Shown piece by piece: positions 1-9,176 of a stretch of DNA of 29,250 nt. Location: positions 1-29,250 of the forward strand of contig JAJRVC010000641.1 of the NCBI GenBank assembly GCA_024277475.1, in the 5' to 3' direction. The position numbers were made by a program, and so were the translations under genes. The stretch comes from Deltaproteobacteria bacterium. Lineage in GTDB: Bacteria; Desulfobacterota; Desulfobacteria; Desulfobacterales; JAFDCJ01. The notes under the pieces were generated by a model. It did no database searches. It saw only the letters and a program-made list of their open reading frames with translations, and had not been told where the DNA came from. How positions within the stretch are numbered: the stretch's first letter is position 1; the number at the start of each line of letters is the position of its first letter.

Positions 1-273
1 GCTTTCAAGACCCAGGTCCGACAAATCCAGATCATCGTCTATGCCGAGTTCGCTATCCGTTGTTTCCTGTTTTTGTTCGGTTGCCAGATCAAGATCGTGA
101 TTTTCAAGTGCAGCATCGGTCTCGTCCACAGTCAACGGTTCATCATCAAAAGCGGATAACTCCTCCAGTCCCTCCAGATCCGGCAGCTCATCGCCGATCG
201 TCGACTCTTCTGCCGTGTTCAGGCCGGAGCCGTCATCAAGATCTATATCCAGGCCAAGTTCACCGACGGTGTC
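1..273 (-). pseudogene. Continuation of the zinc-ribbon gene beyond the TAG, running off the window
   Basis: Reading the minus strand in the frame of the zinc-ribbon gene, the 91 codons after TAG 274-276 are all sense codons up to base 1. They encode DTVGELGLDIDLDDGSG and further Asp/Glu/Leu-rich sequence, the same composition as the tail upstream of the stop. No Met with a ribosome-binding site is visible just after the stop. I therefore read it as the rest of the same gene, separated by one nonsense codon. The 3' end lies outside the window. Confidence 0.6.
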
Positions 274-651
274 CTACAGCAAATCTTCTATTCCCGATTC
301 CCTTGTTTCAAGTGCCGGCGCAGGAGTGCCTTCTTTTTCGTCAATCTGAGGGTCCAAACCCAGGCCGAGCCCAAGTTCATCGTCCGCATCCTTTTGCAAG
401 GCCGTTGTTTCAAAGGATTCGTTCTCACTAAAAAAATCATCCAGTGAGGAATCGAAATCATCCAATTCTGAGCTTCCATCTGAATCCAGCAATTGCTCAT
501 CAGAGTTTAATAATAAATCATCTTCAGGCGCGTGTGGATATGCCACAAATATATTCTCGCATTTTGAGCACCTGACTTTGGAACCCGTCTCTTTTATTAG
601 ACTGTCGTCGACATTGAAGCTTGAGTTGCATTCTTTGCAGGTAATAATCAT
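274..651 (-). CDS. MJ0042-type zinc-ribbon protein, N-terminal part (ends at in-frame TAG)
   Basis: The first 40 residues form a zinc ribbon of the MJ0042 family (start MIITCKEC), with Cys5, Cys8, Cys28 and Cys31 as two CxxC knuckles. The rest is a low-complexity acidic tail rich in Asp, Glu, Leu and Ser. In deltaproteobacteria such ribbons usually head long proteins with an acidic linker, often followed by a membrane segment or a DUF3426-like domain. The ATG at 651 has a GGAG six bases upstream. The frame stops at TAG (274-276), but the same frame stays open with the same acidic composition to the window edge, so this is probably only the front of a longer gene. The biochemical role is unknown; cytoplasmic metal binding is inferred from the Cys pattern. 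It lies downstream of mnmG and dnaJ on the same strand. Confidence 0.75.
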   Translation of the reverse strand: MIITCKECNSSFNVDDSLIKETGSKVRCSKCENIFVAYPHAPEDDLLLNSDEQLLDSDGSSELDDFDSSLDDFFSENESFETTALQKDADDELGLGLGLDPQIDEKEGTPAPALETRESGIEDLL

Positions 652-982
652 AGGTTACTCCACTGCTTAAAAATTAATATGTCGTTTTCCGGATAAACAC
701 TTTTTACTACCTTATCGGCCAAAGCCCTCTATAACTTAATAAACGGATGGGTCTTAATCAAATTGTTCCGATAGTCCCGCATCCGGAGAAGTGAAATTAA
801 TTATCTGAATATATATAGAATTTTAGTTCTTTAGATAAAGGATGGAAAATAATGGGATAGTGGCCTCCGGCTCAGAGAGAACGATGGCCTGCCCTGGTGC
901 GAACCTCCCAAAGTCCAAAATAATTGACGAGCTTTGTAACCTAGATTATCGCGAAATAGCGATCTTGTCAATTTTTTAGAAT
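652..982. other. 331-bp intergenic stretch between dnaJ 3' end and zinc-ribbon gene
   Basis: No gene is supported here. Near the dnaJ end there is a small hairpin (ATCGC at 948-952, GCGAT at 959-963, six-base loop) without a T tract on either side, so it is a weak terminator candidate at best. The AT-rich part at 790-850 may hold the promoter of the zinc-ribbon gene, but I cannot fix -35 and -10 boxes with confidence. Confidence 0.5.
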
Positions 983-1897
983 TTACAACCCGACGGTTGC
1001 CAATTTTTCCACTATTTTCTTTTGTTCTTTGCTGAGATGCTGCGGGATTTTGATTTGTACGCGGACATAAAGATCACCCTTTTTATGGTGCTTCATGCCA
1101 GGCAGACCGTGGCCCGACAACCTCATCTTGGTGCCTGGTTTGGTGCCGGGTGGAATTTTCAGGCTCAATTGCTTGCCTTCGATGGTCGGAACAGAGATAG
1201 TTGTCCCTAAAATTGCTTCACTTAGCCTCAACTCTCGATTTATATAAAGATCATATTTCTCTGAGCTGAATACCGGATCATTGAGTACCTTTGATTTTAT
1301 GTAAAGATTACCGGCAGGACCGCCGTAGGGACTCGGATTTCCCTTGCCGGCCAACCGCAGTTTTTTGCCGGCTATCAACCCCTTGGGGATTTTCACCGTC
1401 AAATTTTCAGATCTCCCCTGATGCTGAAAGGTTATAACTTTGCTGGTTCCGGTGGCAACTTCGCGCAATGTCAGTGGAAGCTCGTAAATCAGGTCCGAGC
1501 CTTTTGCCTGGCCGTGTTGTTGTGCACCGCTAAAATTGAAAGGTGATCCGGTCCCGAAAGAAAATCTTCTGCCACCGCCCCCGGCATGGGAAAAATCACC
1601 GCCACCAAATCCGAATTCCCTGAAAATATCCCCGAAGTCAAATCCTCGAAATATATCTTCCTGGGAAAAACGTTGGCGAAACCCCTCGGAGCCGAAGGTA
1701 TCATATTCTTTGCGCTTTTCTTTATCGCTCAACACGGCATAGGCCTCGCTTATTTTCTTGAATTTTTCTTCAGCGCTCTTGTCTCCTTTGGTGTGATCGG
1801 GATGGTACTTCATCGCCAATTTGCGATAAGCTTTTTTAATTTCTCCCTCGCCGGCGTTTTTTTGAACGCCAAGAATTTTGTAATAATCTTCGGACAT
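983..1897 (-). CDS. DnaJ-family co-chaperone, CbpA type (no zinc finger)
   Basis: 304-residue J-domain protein. The J domain covers about residues 1-70 and has the HPD motif at 32-34, which stimulates the ATPase of DnaK. A Gly/Phe-rich linker follows (about 75-130). Then comes the DnaJ C-terminal substrate-binding region (about 135-300), with the repeated pattern of hydrophobic strands and the '[19 protein letters not shown]' segment. The four CxxCxGxG zinc repeats of classical DnaJ are absent, and no cysteine is seen, so it belongs to the CbpA/DnaJ2 class rather than being the main DnaJ. The start [11 protein letters not shown] is the usual one, with an AGAGGT upstream. It lies 110 bp downstream of mnmG on the same strand, so cotranscription is possible. 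Cytoplasmic protein-folding role is known for the family. Confidence 0.93.
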   Translation of the reverse strand: MSEDYYKILGVQKNAGEGEIKKAYRKLAMKYHPDHTKGDKSAEEKFKKISEAYAVLSDKEKRKEYDTFGSEGFRQRFSQEDIFRGFDFGDIFREFGFGGGDFSHAGGGGRRFSFGTGSPFNFSGAQQHGQAKGSDLIYELPLTLREVATGTSKVITFQHQGRSENLTVKIPKGLIAGKKLRLAGKGNPSPYGGPAGNLYIKSKVLNDPVFSSEKYDLYINRELRLSEAILGTTISVPTIEGKQLSLKIPPGTKPGTKMRLSGHGLPGMKHHKKGDLYVRVQIKIPQHLSKEQKKIVEKLATVGL

Positions 1898-2007
1898 ACC
1901 GGTAAAACCTCTTTATTAAAATTTTAAATGGATTGCGAACTATCAGGCATTTATTTATCGCCATCTAAAATAAGGTTAAAGACATATCGTGTCAAGAAAA
2001 CAGGAAT

Positions 2008-3885
2008 TTACTGTGACTTTGCGCGGGCTTTGAGTGCGACTAAAAGCACCGACATCGCTGCGGGCGTGATACCCTCGATGCGGGAAACCTGCCCGAGAGA
2101 CACGGGCTTTACGTTTGAAAGTTTCTCCTTTAATTCGTTGGATAATCCGTGGATATTGGAGAAGTCGAAATCCTGCGGTATTTTTATCCGTTCCAGATCC
2201 TTGAATCGTTCAATTTCCCGGAGCTGTTTTTGAATATAACCTTCGTATTTAATTTCTATCTCAACTTGACGGGCAACGGAATTATTGATGGTATCCGGAC
2301 TTTTGGCAAGGATTTCGACCATGCGGTAGTCCAATTCGGTTCTTTTCAGCAATTGGTCGAGATGGACACCCTGGCATATCAGGTTTGTGTTGCGGCTCTG
2401 TAGATATTCATTCACTCCTGCCGTTGGTTTCACAATGGTCTGTTTCACGCGTTGAATCTCTCTGGCAATCTGTTCTTTACGAGTTCTCAAGTCTTTCAAT
2501 GTGTTGTCATCGATCAATCCGAGTTCATGACCGATGCCCATTAACCTCAAATCAGCATTGTCTTCTCGCAACATGAGGCGATATTCCGCCCGACTGGTAA
2601 ACATCCGATAAGGCTCTTTGGTACCCAGAGTGACAAGATCATCGATCATCACCCCCATATAAGCCTGGGACCTGTCCAGAATAAACGGCGATCTTGCCTG
2701 TACTTTGCAGGCAGCATTAATACCGGCCCACATCCCCTGAGCGGCGGCTTCTTCATATCCCGAAGTGCCGTTGATTTGGCCTGCCAGAAAAAGTCCGCTC
2801 ACAAGTTTAGCTTCCAAGGTTGGTTCAAGCCCGATGGGGTTTATGTAATCATATTCAATGGCATAGGCGGGTCGCATGATTTCAGCGGATTCCAGTCCTT
2901 CTATTGAGCGCACCAGCTCGATTTGGATTTGTAGAGGAAGACTGTTGCCCAGGCCGCTGGCATAAATCTCTTCGGTTTCCACCCCTTCGGGTTCCAGGAT
3001 AATCTGGTGGCGGTCTCTATCTGGAAATTTTACAATCTTATCCTCAAAGGAGGGACAGTAACGGGCCGAAGTCCCCTTTATGATTCCTCCGTAGAGGGCC
3101 GAGTGTCGGAGATTTTTTCGCACAATTTCATGACTTCTCCGGCTGGTGTGTCCGATGTGGCTGGGCAATTGGGGCATGGTTATCTTTTCGGTAGAAAAAG
3201 AGAATGGCATCGGCTTGGAATCAGGATCATGGACGGTGAATTTGCTGAAATCGATACTTGATTTTTTTAGCCGGGGCGGTGTACCGGTTTTGAGACGACC
3301 GAGACTGAAACCTATATTTTTAAGGCTGGCGGCAAGACCGTAGGCAGCGAACTCACCGGCCCGTCCGGCTTTTATGGATTTAAATCCGATATGAATCAGA
3401 CCGCTTAAAAAGGTGCCGGTAGCCAAAATTACCATGGCGGCCTGGTATCCGAAACCGGTCTGATCCTGGACCCCCACCATGCGGTTGTCTTCTACAACCA
3501 GCTGCTCTACCATCGCCTGTTTAAGATCGAGGTTCGGCTGAGCTTCGATAACCGCTTTCATGGCTATGTGATAGCGAATCTTGTCGTTCTGGGTCCGGGA
3601 TGAGTGAACGGCAGGGCCCTTTTTGGTGTTGAGGGTGCGATACTGAATAGCGGTTTTATCGGTGGTTTTGGCCATTTCACCACCCAATGCGTCGATCTCT
3701 TTTACCAGTTGGCCTTTGGCCATGCCACCGATTGAGGGACTGCAGGGCATAGCTGCCAATTTGTCGAGATCAATGGCCATCAACAGCACACTGCACCCCA
3801 TTCGGGCAGCTGCCAGTGCTGCTTCACACCCGGCGTGGCCGGCACCGACAACGATGATTTCGTATTTTTTTGAGTAAGAAGACAT
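2008..3885 (-). CDS. mnmG: tRNA uridine-5-carboxymethylaminomethyl(34) synthesis enzyme MnmG (GidA)
   Basis: FAD-dependent partner of MnmE in making the cmnm5 modification at wobble U34 of several tRNAs. About 625 residues from the chosen start, the normal family length. Visible: N-terminal dinucleotide-binding motif [58 protein letters not shown], and the C-terminal signature [16 protein letters not shown], all diagnostic for MnmG. The frame is open for 58 codons further upstream (to 4059), but that part is not conserved in the family as I know it and is made of a dispersed intergenic repeat (3895-3985), so I start at ATG 3885, just before [18 protein letters not shown]. The Shine-Dalgarno is poor. 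dnaJ follows after 110 bp. No mnmE in the window. Confidence 0.97.
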   Translation of the reverse strand: MSSYSKKYEIIVVGAGHAGCEAALAAARMGCSVLLMAIDLDKLAAMPCSPSIGGMAKGQLVKEIDALGGEMAKTTDKTAIQYRTLNTKKGPAVHSSRTQNDKIRYHIAMKAVIEAQPNLDLKQAMVEQLVVEDNRMVGVQDQTGFGYQAAMVILATGTFLSGLIHIGFKSIKAGRAGEFAAYGLAASLKNIGFSLGRLKTGTPPRLKKSSIDFSKFTVHDPDSKPMPFSFSTEKITMPQLPSHIGHTSRRSHEIVRKNLRHSALYGGIIKGTSARYCPSFEDKIVKFPDRDRHQIILEPEGVETEEIYASGLGNSLPLQIQIELVRSIEGLESAEIMRPAYAIEYDYINPIGLEPTLEAKLVSGLFLAGQINGTSGYEEAAAQGMWAGINAACKVQARSPFILDRSQAYMGVMIDDLVTLGTKEPYRMFTSRAEYRLMLREDNADLRLMGIGHELGLIDDNTLKDLRTRKEQIAREIQRVKQTIVKPTAGVNEYLQSRNTNLICQGVHLDQLLKRTELDYRMVEILAKSPDTINNSVARQVEIEIKYEGYIQKQLREIERFKDLERIKIPQDFDFSNIHGLSNELKEKLSNVKPVSLGQVSRIEGITPAAMSVLLVALKARAKSQ

Positions 3886-3894
3886 AGGTTTCAA

Positions 3895-3985
3895 CGGGTA
3901 ACCGTTCACAAGTTCAGGGTTCAACGTTTTGGGTTGAAATATCGCACACAGCCCATATCGAAGGGGTCCTGTATGAATCCAGACC
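3895..3985 (+). repeat. Dispersed repeat F, copy 1 (GTTCAACGTTCAGGGTTGAA family)
   Basis: This stretch (accgttcacaagttcaggg, then ttcaacg, then gggttgaaat, then cagcccatatcgaagggg) aligns with copies at 12036-12115 and 14669-14745 and with the shorter one at 19758-19790. It lies directly upstream of mnmG and inside the spurious N-terminal extension of that frame. No coding function is supported. Confidence 0.65.
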
Positions 3986-4074
3986 TCGTTATCAATCATT
4001 AAGAAATCGCTGGGAGTGCTTATATGACGCTGGATTACATAAAAACCGGGCACTGGCACTCAGGTGTCAGTCTT

Positions 4075-4172
4075 CAGCCTATCCGCCGGCTAAAAAAAAC
4101 GGCTGGTCAAATCGAAAAAGAAATTCTGAAAAAACGAATGGCGCAGTAATGTATTCTGTCCATTTTTTAAAA
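4075..4172 (+). repeat. Dispersed hairpin-plus-tail repeat (REP-like), copy A
   Basis: A short hairpin (GCCG, A-rich loop, CGGC) is followed by a conserved tail: atcgaaaaagaaattctgaa, then aaaacgaatg, and a distal block tattctgtcc/attttttaaaaa. The tail matches the copy at 19781-19852 in the same orientation and the reverse complement of 23770-23878, including the distal block shared with the latter. With the F repeat upstream it fills most of the 558-bp gap between mnmG and the radical SAM gene (3886-4443). The remainder of that gap shows nothing I can name. Confidence 0.65.
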
Positions 4173-4443
4173 AGATAGAGCGAAGCGATACCATAAATTT
4201 TCAATTTTCAATTCCCCGATAAATCAGAATTTACGTTCCGCTACAACACCTCGAGCGGGATCTCCGCTACGACCGGCTAAGCTTGTCCGGGTTATGAGAT
4301 CCTCCTGATGGCGGGATAAGCGCTGACTTGTCAGTTGTGACGTGCTGTGCTAATATCCCGTACCAGATAGATAGCGGCTAAATACCGCAGAATTTTGTAT
4401 TATACTTCCACCCAATGATACGGTCAAGCTTTAGCGAGCTCTA

Positions 4444-5370
4444 ATGGGCAAAAGGTACAATGACCTCAATACGTACTTCCAATCCCTCTTTGGCTGCCGG
4501 GTACAGAAAATAACCGTTGATGCCGGGCTGACCTGCCCCAATCGGGATGGTACCCTTTCCACCGGAGGATGTATTTACTGCAACGCCCGTGGATCCGGTA
4601 CCGGTGCCTTCAACAGCGGGCTGTCGTTAACCGACCAGCTTGTACAGGGAAAAACTTTCCTTTCACGGCGGTACAAAGCAAAAAAGTTCATTGCCTATTT
4701 TCAATCTTTTTCAAACACCTATGCGCCGCCGGAAATCCTCAAACGCCTTTATGACGAAGCCCTGGCCGTGGAGGACATTGTTGGCCTCGCCATTGGCACG
4801 CGTCCGGATTGTGTCAAAGAGCCGGTATTGGATCTTTTGCAGGCGTATACGTCAAATCACCTGATCTGGATAGAATACGGGTTGCAGTCCGCCCGTGATA
4901 AGACCCTTGAATTCATCAACCGGGGTCACGATGTTCAGTGCTTTAAAGATACGATCAAGAAAACCTCAAGCAGGGGGATCAAGATATGTGTCCACGTGAT
5001 TTTAGGACTTCCCCTTGAAAACAAAAGCGATATGCTGCACACCGCTCAAACCATCGCGGATCTGGGAATAGACGGCATCAAGATCCACTTGCTTTATGTG
5101 GTGAAAGGAACCCGGTTGGAAACACACTACCGACGGGGGAAATACAAATGTCTGGAACAGCAGGAATATGTCGATCTTGTCTGCGATTTTATCGAACGTA
5201 TCCCATCCGATATGATCATTCAGCGGCTGACGGGCGATCCTCATCCACTAGAGCTTGCGGCCCCGCAATGGGCGCTTAAAAAATCCGAAACCCTGGCGAA
5301 AATTAGAAATACCCTTGAAAAAAGAGATTCATGGCAGGGTTGTAAAAACCGAATGACAAATGATAAGTGA
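4444..5370 (+). CDS. Radical SAM protein, TIGR01212 / YhcC family
   Basis: 308-residue protein of the YhcC/TIGR01212 group (Elp3-related radical SAM fold). The iron-sulfur cysteines are Cys31, Cys43 and Cys46 in the TCPNRDG...GGCIYCN block, an unusually long spacing (CX11CX2C) that is typical for this family. Other family blocks seen: YFQSFSNTYAP, GLAIGTRPDCV, WIEYGLQSA, INRGHD, HVILGLP and the C-terminal QRLTGDPH. The substrate of the family is not firmly known; a role in RNA modification has been suggested for relatives. Start ATG 4444 gives the usual N-terminus GKRYNDLN; the ribosome-binding site is weak. It is followed after 65 bp by the PEP/pyruvate-binding gene on the same strand. Confidence 0.93.
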   Translation: MGKRYNDLNTYFQSLFGCRVQKITVDAGLTCPNRDGTLSTGGCIYCNARGSGTGAFNSGLSLTDQLVQGKTFLSRRYKAKKFIAYFQSFSNTYAPPEILKRLYDEALAVEDIVGLAIGTRPDCVKEPVLDLLQAYTSNHLIWIEYGLQSARDKTLEFINRGHDVQCFKDTIKKTSSRGIKICVHVILGLPLENKSDMLHTAQTIADLGIDGIKIHLLYVVKGTRLETHYRRGKYKCLEQQEYVDLVCDFIERIPSDMIIQRLTGDPHPLELAAPQWALKKSETLAKIRNTLEKRDSWQGCKNRMTNDK

Positions 5371-5435
5371 CGAATGTCGGATGAAGGAATTCTTTCTAAT
5401 TTATTCCTAAACTGAACCGCTCAACCCATGTTGTT

Positions 5436-5588
5436 ATGTTCACTCACACCCTACCAAATTCAGAAGATTTTGATCTTTCTTTCAAAGTATTCCATGAGCT
5501 TATGGCAAAAAAGGTCACGGACATCCTCTTGGTTTCAAGCCCCTATGAAGCCTTTATCATGGAGGAAGAGGGTCGGTTGGCGGAGTGA
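5436..5588 (+). pseudogene. 5' end of the PEP/pyruvate-binding gene, cut by in-frame TGA
   Basis: From ATG 5436 the frame reads MFTHTLPNSEDFDLSF, then HELMAKKVTDILLVSSPYEA, FIMEEEGRLAE, and then TGA at 5586-5588. After the TGA the same frame continues with IIHEYRGLNLSRPPMLTWVS into the 921-codon frame below. The sequence on both sides fits one receiver-like domain: first strand TDILLVSS before the stop, and the helix and later strands after it. One nonsense codon separates them, compatible with a CGA-to-TGA change (inference). There is a stop at 5397 in this frame, so the start lies between 5400 and 5436. Confidence 0.7.
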
Positions 5589-5630
5589 ATCATCCATGAG
5601 TATCGGGGACTGAACCTTTCGCGTCCTCCC

Positions 5631-8396
5631 ATGCTGACCTGGGTATCCACGGCGCAGGAGGCACTGGATGCCCTGGCTGCGAAAAAATTTGATCTGGTCA
5701 TTACAATGCCCCAGGTCGATGAGATGGATGCCTATGTTCTGGGCCGACAAATAAAAGCTCTAAATCCTGACTTGCCGGTCTATTTATTGATTCAGAATAC
5801 CAGCAAACACTTGCTGGAGAGCAGAAATACCGATATCAAATCCATTGACCGAGTATTCGTCTGGTTCGGTAATACGGATCTTCTGCTGGCTTTGATTAAA
5901 AACCTTGAAGACCGCATGAATATCGCCTATGACACCCAACGTGCCAGGGTGCGGGTTATCATCCTGGTTGAAGACTCCCCCATCTATTATTCATCGCTGC
6001 TGCCGCTGCTCTACAAGGAAATTGTGACCCAAACCCAGGCAGTAATGGAAGAATCGGTTAATGACGAACACCGGATTCTAAGAATGAGGGCCCGTCCAAA
6101 AATTTTAGTGACCGAAAATTATGAAGAAGCGCTTGAACTCTACCGACACTACCGGCCGTATTTGCTCAGTGTTTTTTCCGATGTCCGATTTCCGAAAAAC
6201 GGACAAATAGACGATAATGCCGGTTTTGACCTGCTGTCCATGATCCGGCAGGAAAGTCCAGATCTGCCGCTGCTGAACTTGAGCTCTGAAGAATCAAACC
6301 GGCAGTCGGCCGAAAAAATTCCCGCTGTGTTTTTGAATAAAAATTCACCAACACTGCATTCGGAAATTCGCAGGTTTTTTATCCAGCATCTCGGGTTTGG
6401 CGAATTTGTATTCCGCCTGCCGGATGGCAGAGAAATTGCCAGAGCATCCAATTTGCGTCAGATGGAGACACTTCTGCCTTCTATTCCCGACGAATCCGTT
6501 TACTACCATGGCCGATCCAATCATTTTTCAAGCTGGCTGATGGCTCGTTCCGAGGTGATGCTGGCTTCCAGGCTCAAACCGGTCAAAGTCAGCGATTTTC
6601 CCGAACCCGGTGAGCTTAAAAAATATCTGGTGAATTGCATTCATGAGCGGCGCAAAGGACGTCAAAAGGGCATCATCACCGAACTGGTTACCGGATCCTT
6701 TGATCCGGATGCCGATTTTATAAAAGTCGGCAAAGGATCCCTAGGGGGTAAGGCCAGGGGGCTGGCTTTTGTTTCTACCCAGCTCAAAAAATATCCGGAG
6801 TTGCAAAAAAAGTTCAAAAATATCGACATCCAGGTTCCCAAAACCCTGGTACTTTCCACCGAGGGATTTGATTCTTTTATTATTGAAAACAACCTTCAGG
6901 AACTTGCAACTGCCGATTTCAGTGACGGGGAAATCACAAGGCTGTTTCTGGCCGCTCAATTTCCCGGGTGGCTGCAAACCGATCTTGAATTGTTTGTGCG
7001 GCATGCCGCCTATCCCTTGGCCGTTCGCTCGTCCAGTCTGCTTGAGGATGCACAGTTTCAACCGTTTGCCGGAATTTACAAAACCTACATGCTGCCGAAT
7101 TCGCACCCGAACCCCGCCATAAGACTTGAACGCCTGATTCTGGCCATCAAACTAGTTTATGCTTCCACTTATTGGCAGACCCCCCGATCATATGTCAGAA
7201 GTACATTTCAGCGCCTGGAAGATGAAAAAATGGCGGTTGTCATCCAGAAGTTGACCGGCACCAGTTACGACAATTTTTTTTATCCGGCCGTTTCAGGTGT
7301 GGCACAGTCCTATAATTTTTATCCGATCTCACACATGAAACCGGAAGAAGGGATCGCACGTGTCGCATTGGGATTGGGTAAAACGGTGGTGGAGGGAGAA
7401 ACATCGTTGCGCTTTTCACCAGTGTATCCTCAGTTTTTGCCCCAATTTTCAACGGTAGATGACATTTTAAAAAATTCCCAGCGGTTTTTTTATGTGCTGA
7501 AAATGAGAGATTTTCCGCACAACTTAGCTGCCGATGAAAATGCGACCCTCGCCAAACTGGATGTTGAGGATGCTAAAGATCATCCATCGGTAAAGCACCT
7601 GGCTAGTTTGTATTCGGTTCAGGATCACAGGATCAGGGACGGCGTCCAGGCGGACGGATATCTTGTGCTGACGTTTGCCAACATATTAAAATACCGGTCA
7701 TTTCCTCTGCCTGAAATCCTGACGGACATTCTGGAGATTGGACGCAAGGGGATGGGATGCCCGGTGGAGATTGAATTTACGGTGAATCTTGGTCTGGGGG
7801 GTGAACAGCGGCCGTCCTTTGATTTACTCCAGATCAGACCCATGGGGATCCGGCAGCAGCGTATGGAGGTAGAAATCAAAGAGGAAGATATTGCCGCTGC
7901 TTTTTGCTATTCAACATCGGCGCTGGGAAACGGCCGCATTAAAGAAATTTGTGACATCGTCTTCGTCAATCCCGCCACCTTTGATCCGGCCCGTACGGTT
8001 GACATTGCAACCGAAATCGGCCGGATGAACAGCCGACTTGTACGGCAACAGCGTAAATATCTGCTGATCGGTCCTGGCCGCTGGGGGTCTGCAGACCGCT
8101 GGCTCGGCATACCGGTGAAATGGAATGATATCTCGGGTGTGGGGGCCATGATAGAGACCACGATTGAAAATTTTAAAGCGGATCCGTCCCAAGGCTCTCA
8201 TTTTTTTCACAACATCACATCCCTTGGCATCAGCTATTTGACGAGTTCGCAGAACGGCAGTGATTTTATAGACTGGAAGTGGTTGCAATCTCTGCCCATT
8301 GCAGAAACAACCACTTACCTGAATTGTGTTAAACTGGATAATCCCCTTACGATTAAAATTGACGGGAGAAAATCACGGGCCGTAATTTTAGCATAA
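5631..8396 (+). CDS. Receiver-like / PEP-pyruvate-binding domain protein (PEP-synthase-like), 5'-interrupted
   Basis: 921 codons from the first Met after an in-frame TGA; with the upstream part the full protein would be about 986 residues. Order: a degenerate receiver (DLVITMPQVDEMD, with Met where the phospho-acceptor Asp would sit), a second receiver-like region starting VIILVEDSPIYY (about 108-270), then from about 365 the PPDK/PEP-synthase N-terminal nucleotide-binding fold with SLGGKARGLAF and the AVRSSSLLEDAQFQPFAGIY block (about 463-485). The C-terminal part has EIEFTVNLG and LLQIRPMG, an ATP-grasp ending. There is no central phosphohistidine domain and no PEP-binding TIM barrel, so ordinary PEP synthase activity is unlikely; family function is unknown. 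No Shine-Dalgarno precedes ATG 5631, so efficient restart there is doubtful. Same strand as the radical SAM gene. Confidence 0.8.
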   Translation: MLTWVSTAQEALDALAAKKFDLVITMPQVDEMDAYVLGRQIKALNPDLPVYLLIQNTSKHLLESRNTDIKSIDRVFVWFGNTDLLLALIKNLEDRMNIAYDTQRARVRVIILVEDSPIYYSSLLPLLYKEIVTQTQAVMEESVNDEHRILRMRARPKILVTENYEEALELYRHYRPYLLSVFSDVRFPKNGQIDDNAGFDLLSMIRQESPDLPLLNLSSEESNRQSAEKIPAVFLNKNSPTLHSEIRRFFIQHLGFGEFVFRLPDGREIARASNLRQMETLLPSIPDESVYYHGRSNHFSSWLMARSEVMLASRLKPVKVSDFPEPGELKKYLVNCIHERRKGRQKGIITELVTGSFDPDADFIKVGKGSLGGKARGLAFVSTQLKKYPELQKKFKNIDIQVPKTLVLSTEGFDSFIIENNLQELATADFSDGEITRLFLAAQFPGWLQTDLELFVRHAAYPLAVRSSSLLEDAQFQPFAGIYKTYMLPNSHPNPAIRLERLILAIKLVYASTYWQTPRSYVRSTFQRLEDEKMAVVIQKLTGTSYDNFFYPAVSGVAQSYNFYPISHMKPEEGIARVALGLGKTVVEGETSLRFSPVYPQFLPQFSTVDDILKNSQRFFYVLKMRDFPHNLAADENATLAKLDVEDAKDHPSVKHLASLYSVQDHRIRDGVQADGYLVLTFANILKYRSFPLPEILTDILEIGRKGMGCPVEIEFTVNLGLGGEQRPSFDLLQIRPMGIRQQRMEVEIKEEDIAAAFCYSTSALGNGRIKEICDIVFVNPATFDPARTVDIATEIGRMNSRLVRQQRKYLLIGPGRWGSADRWLGIPVKWNDISGVGAMIETTIENFKADPSQGSHFFHNITSLGISYLTSSQNGSDFIDWKWLQSLPIAETTTYLNCVKLDNPLTIKIDGRKSRAVILA

Positions 8397-8453
8397 ATCT
8401 TTCTTCTCAGCGCTGCTCATCTTAAATTTCCGTTTTATTAGAAGAGGATGTGT

Positions 8454-8488
8454 CAAAAAAAACGCCCCAAGCGGAAGTGCCGGGGGCG
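8454..8488 (-). terminator. Rho-independent terminator of the TPR gene
   Basis: On the minus strand CGCCCC (8488-8483) pairs with GGGGCG (8468-8463) across a 14-base loop, directly followed by eight T. It stands 36 bp after the stop of the TPR gene. The plus-strand reading has no T tract after the stem, so it serves the minus-strand gene. Confidence 0.8.
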
Positions 8489-8523
8489 ATTTGGTGATCA
8501 TTCGAAAATATTGGAAGGTTGCC

Positions 8524-9018
8524 CTATTGAGTTTTGGCGATCGTATTTAGATAATTTTGGGCGTCCTCGTCATCCAGTTCAGCGGCTTTCTTAAAATCCT
8601 CCATGGCCTTTTCTTGTTCATCGGCCAGCAGATAAACCCTGGCGCGACCATAGTAATACAATCCGTTATCCGGATTCATTTCTATGGCCTTGTTAATCAA
8701 GGCAATAGCTTTGAAAAATTTTCCCAACTGGCCGTAAGATACGCCCTGTACAAAGTAGGCATTGCTTCTTTGCGGGTCGAGGGCGATAGCTTTTTGGAAA
8801 TATTTAATAGCAGCTGTATCATTTCCATAGGTAGCGCTAAGGGCACCCTTGTCAAACCAGTAGTCGGCATCATTTCTGTGGCTGACGCTCTCTTGGGTGG
8901 ATTTGGTTATTAGATCCGCTGATATGGTTTGCGCAGTCCCCGCCGATGATGAGCCGACCAAAACGATGATTGCCAACAAACCGATGGGAAATACAAAAAT
9001 ATTAGATTTATGTTTCAT
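8524..9018 (-). CDS. Exported TPR-repeat protein
   Basis: 164-residue protein with a Sec-type signal peptide (MKHKSNIFVFPIGLLAIIVL, cleavage probably after the SSSAGTAQ region). About three tetratricopeptide repeats follow: DYWFDKGALSATYGNDTAAI, NAYFVQGVSYGQLGKFFKAI and GLYYYGRARVYLLADEQEKA. TPRs are protein-interaction scaffolds; no catalytic domain is present. Predicted location is the periplasm, or membrane-attached if the signal is not cleaved. I chose ATG 9018 because a GAGGTGG sits five bases upstream; a GTG at 9027 in frame overlaps that site and is less likely. A strong terminator follows. Function unknown. Confidence 0.85.
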   Translation of the reverse strand: MKHKSNIFVFPIGLLAIIVLVGSSSAGTAQTISADLITKSTQESVSHRNDADYWFDKGALSATYGNDTAAIKYFQKAIALDPQRSNAYFVQGVSYGQLGKFFKAIALINKAIEMNPDNGLYYYGRARVYLLADEQEKAMEDFKKAAELDDEDAQNYLNTIAKTQ

Positions 9019-9176
9019 AAGGGCCACCTCTGTGCATTTAATTTGATTAAAATTTGATTTTTTTTTGTAATTTTGGCACGGATGAATCCTGCCGAATTAT
9101 CTGTAAATGTCGGGATTTTTAAAATTATAAGATTATATCGGCCAAATTTTCAAAAAATGAAGATTTTTTTTGGTAT

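Noticed and set aside
274..276. Pyrrolysine at the TAG
   Set aside because: TAG is used as a normal stop by polA and DUF134 here; kept only as a distant alternative.
60..431. 123-codon plus-strand open frame opposite the zinc-ribbon gene
   Set aside because: Pro/His/Arg-rich antisense of the acidic Asp/Glu tail; not a protein.
3886..4059. 58-codon N-terminal extension of MnmG
   Set aside because: Not part of the MnmG family and built of a dispersed intergenic repeat; the conserved start is ATG 3885.
5586..5588. Selenocysteine at the TGA
   Set aside because: The position lies in a receiver-like domain with no redox role, and no clear stem-loop follows; nonsense change is simpler.
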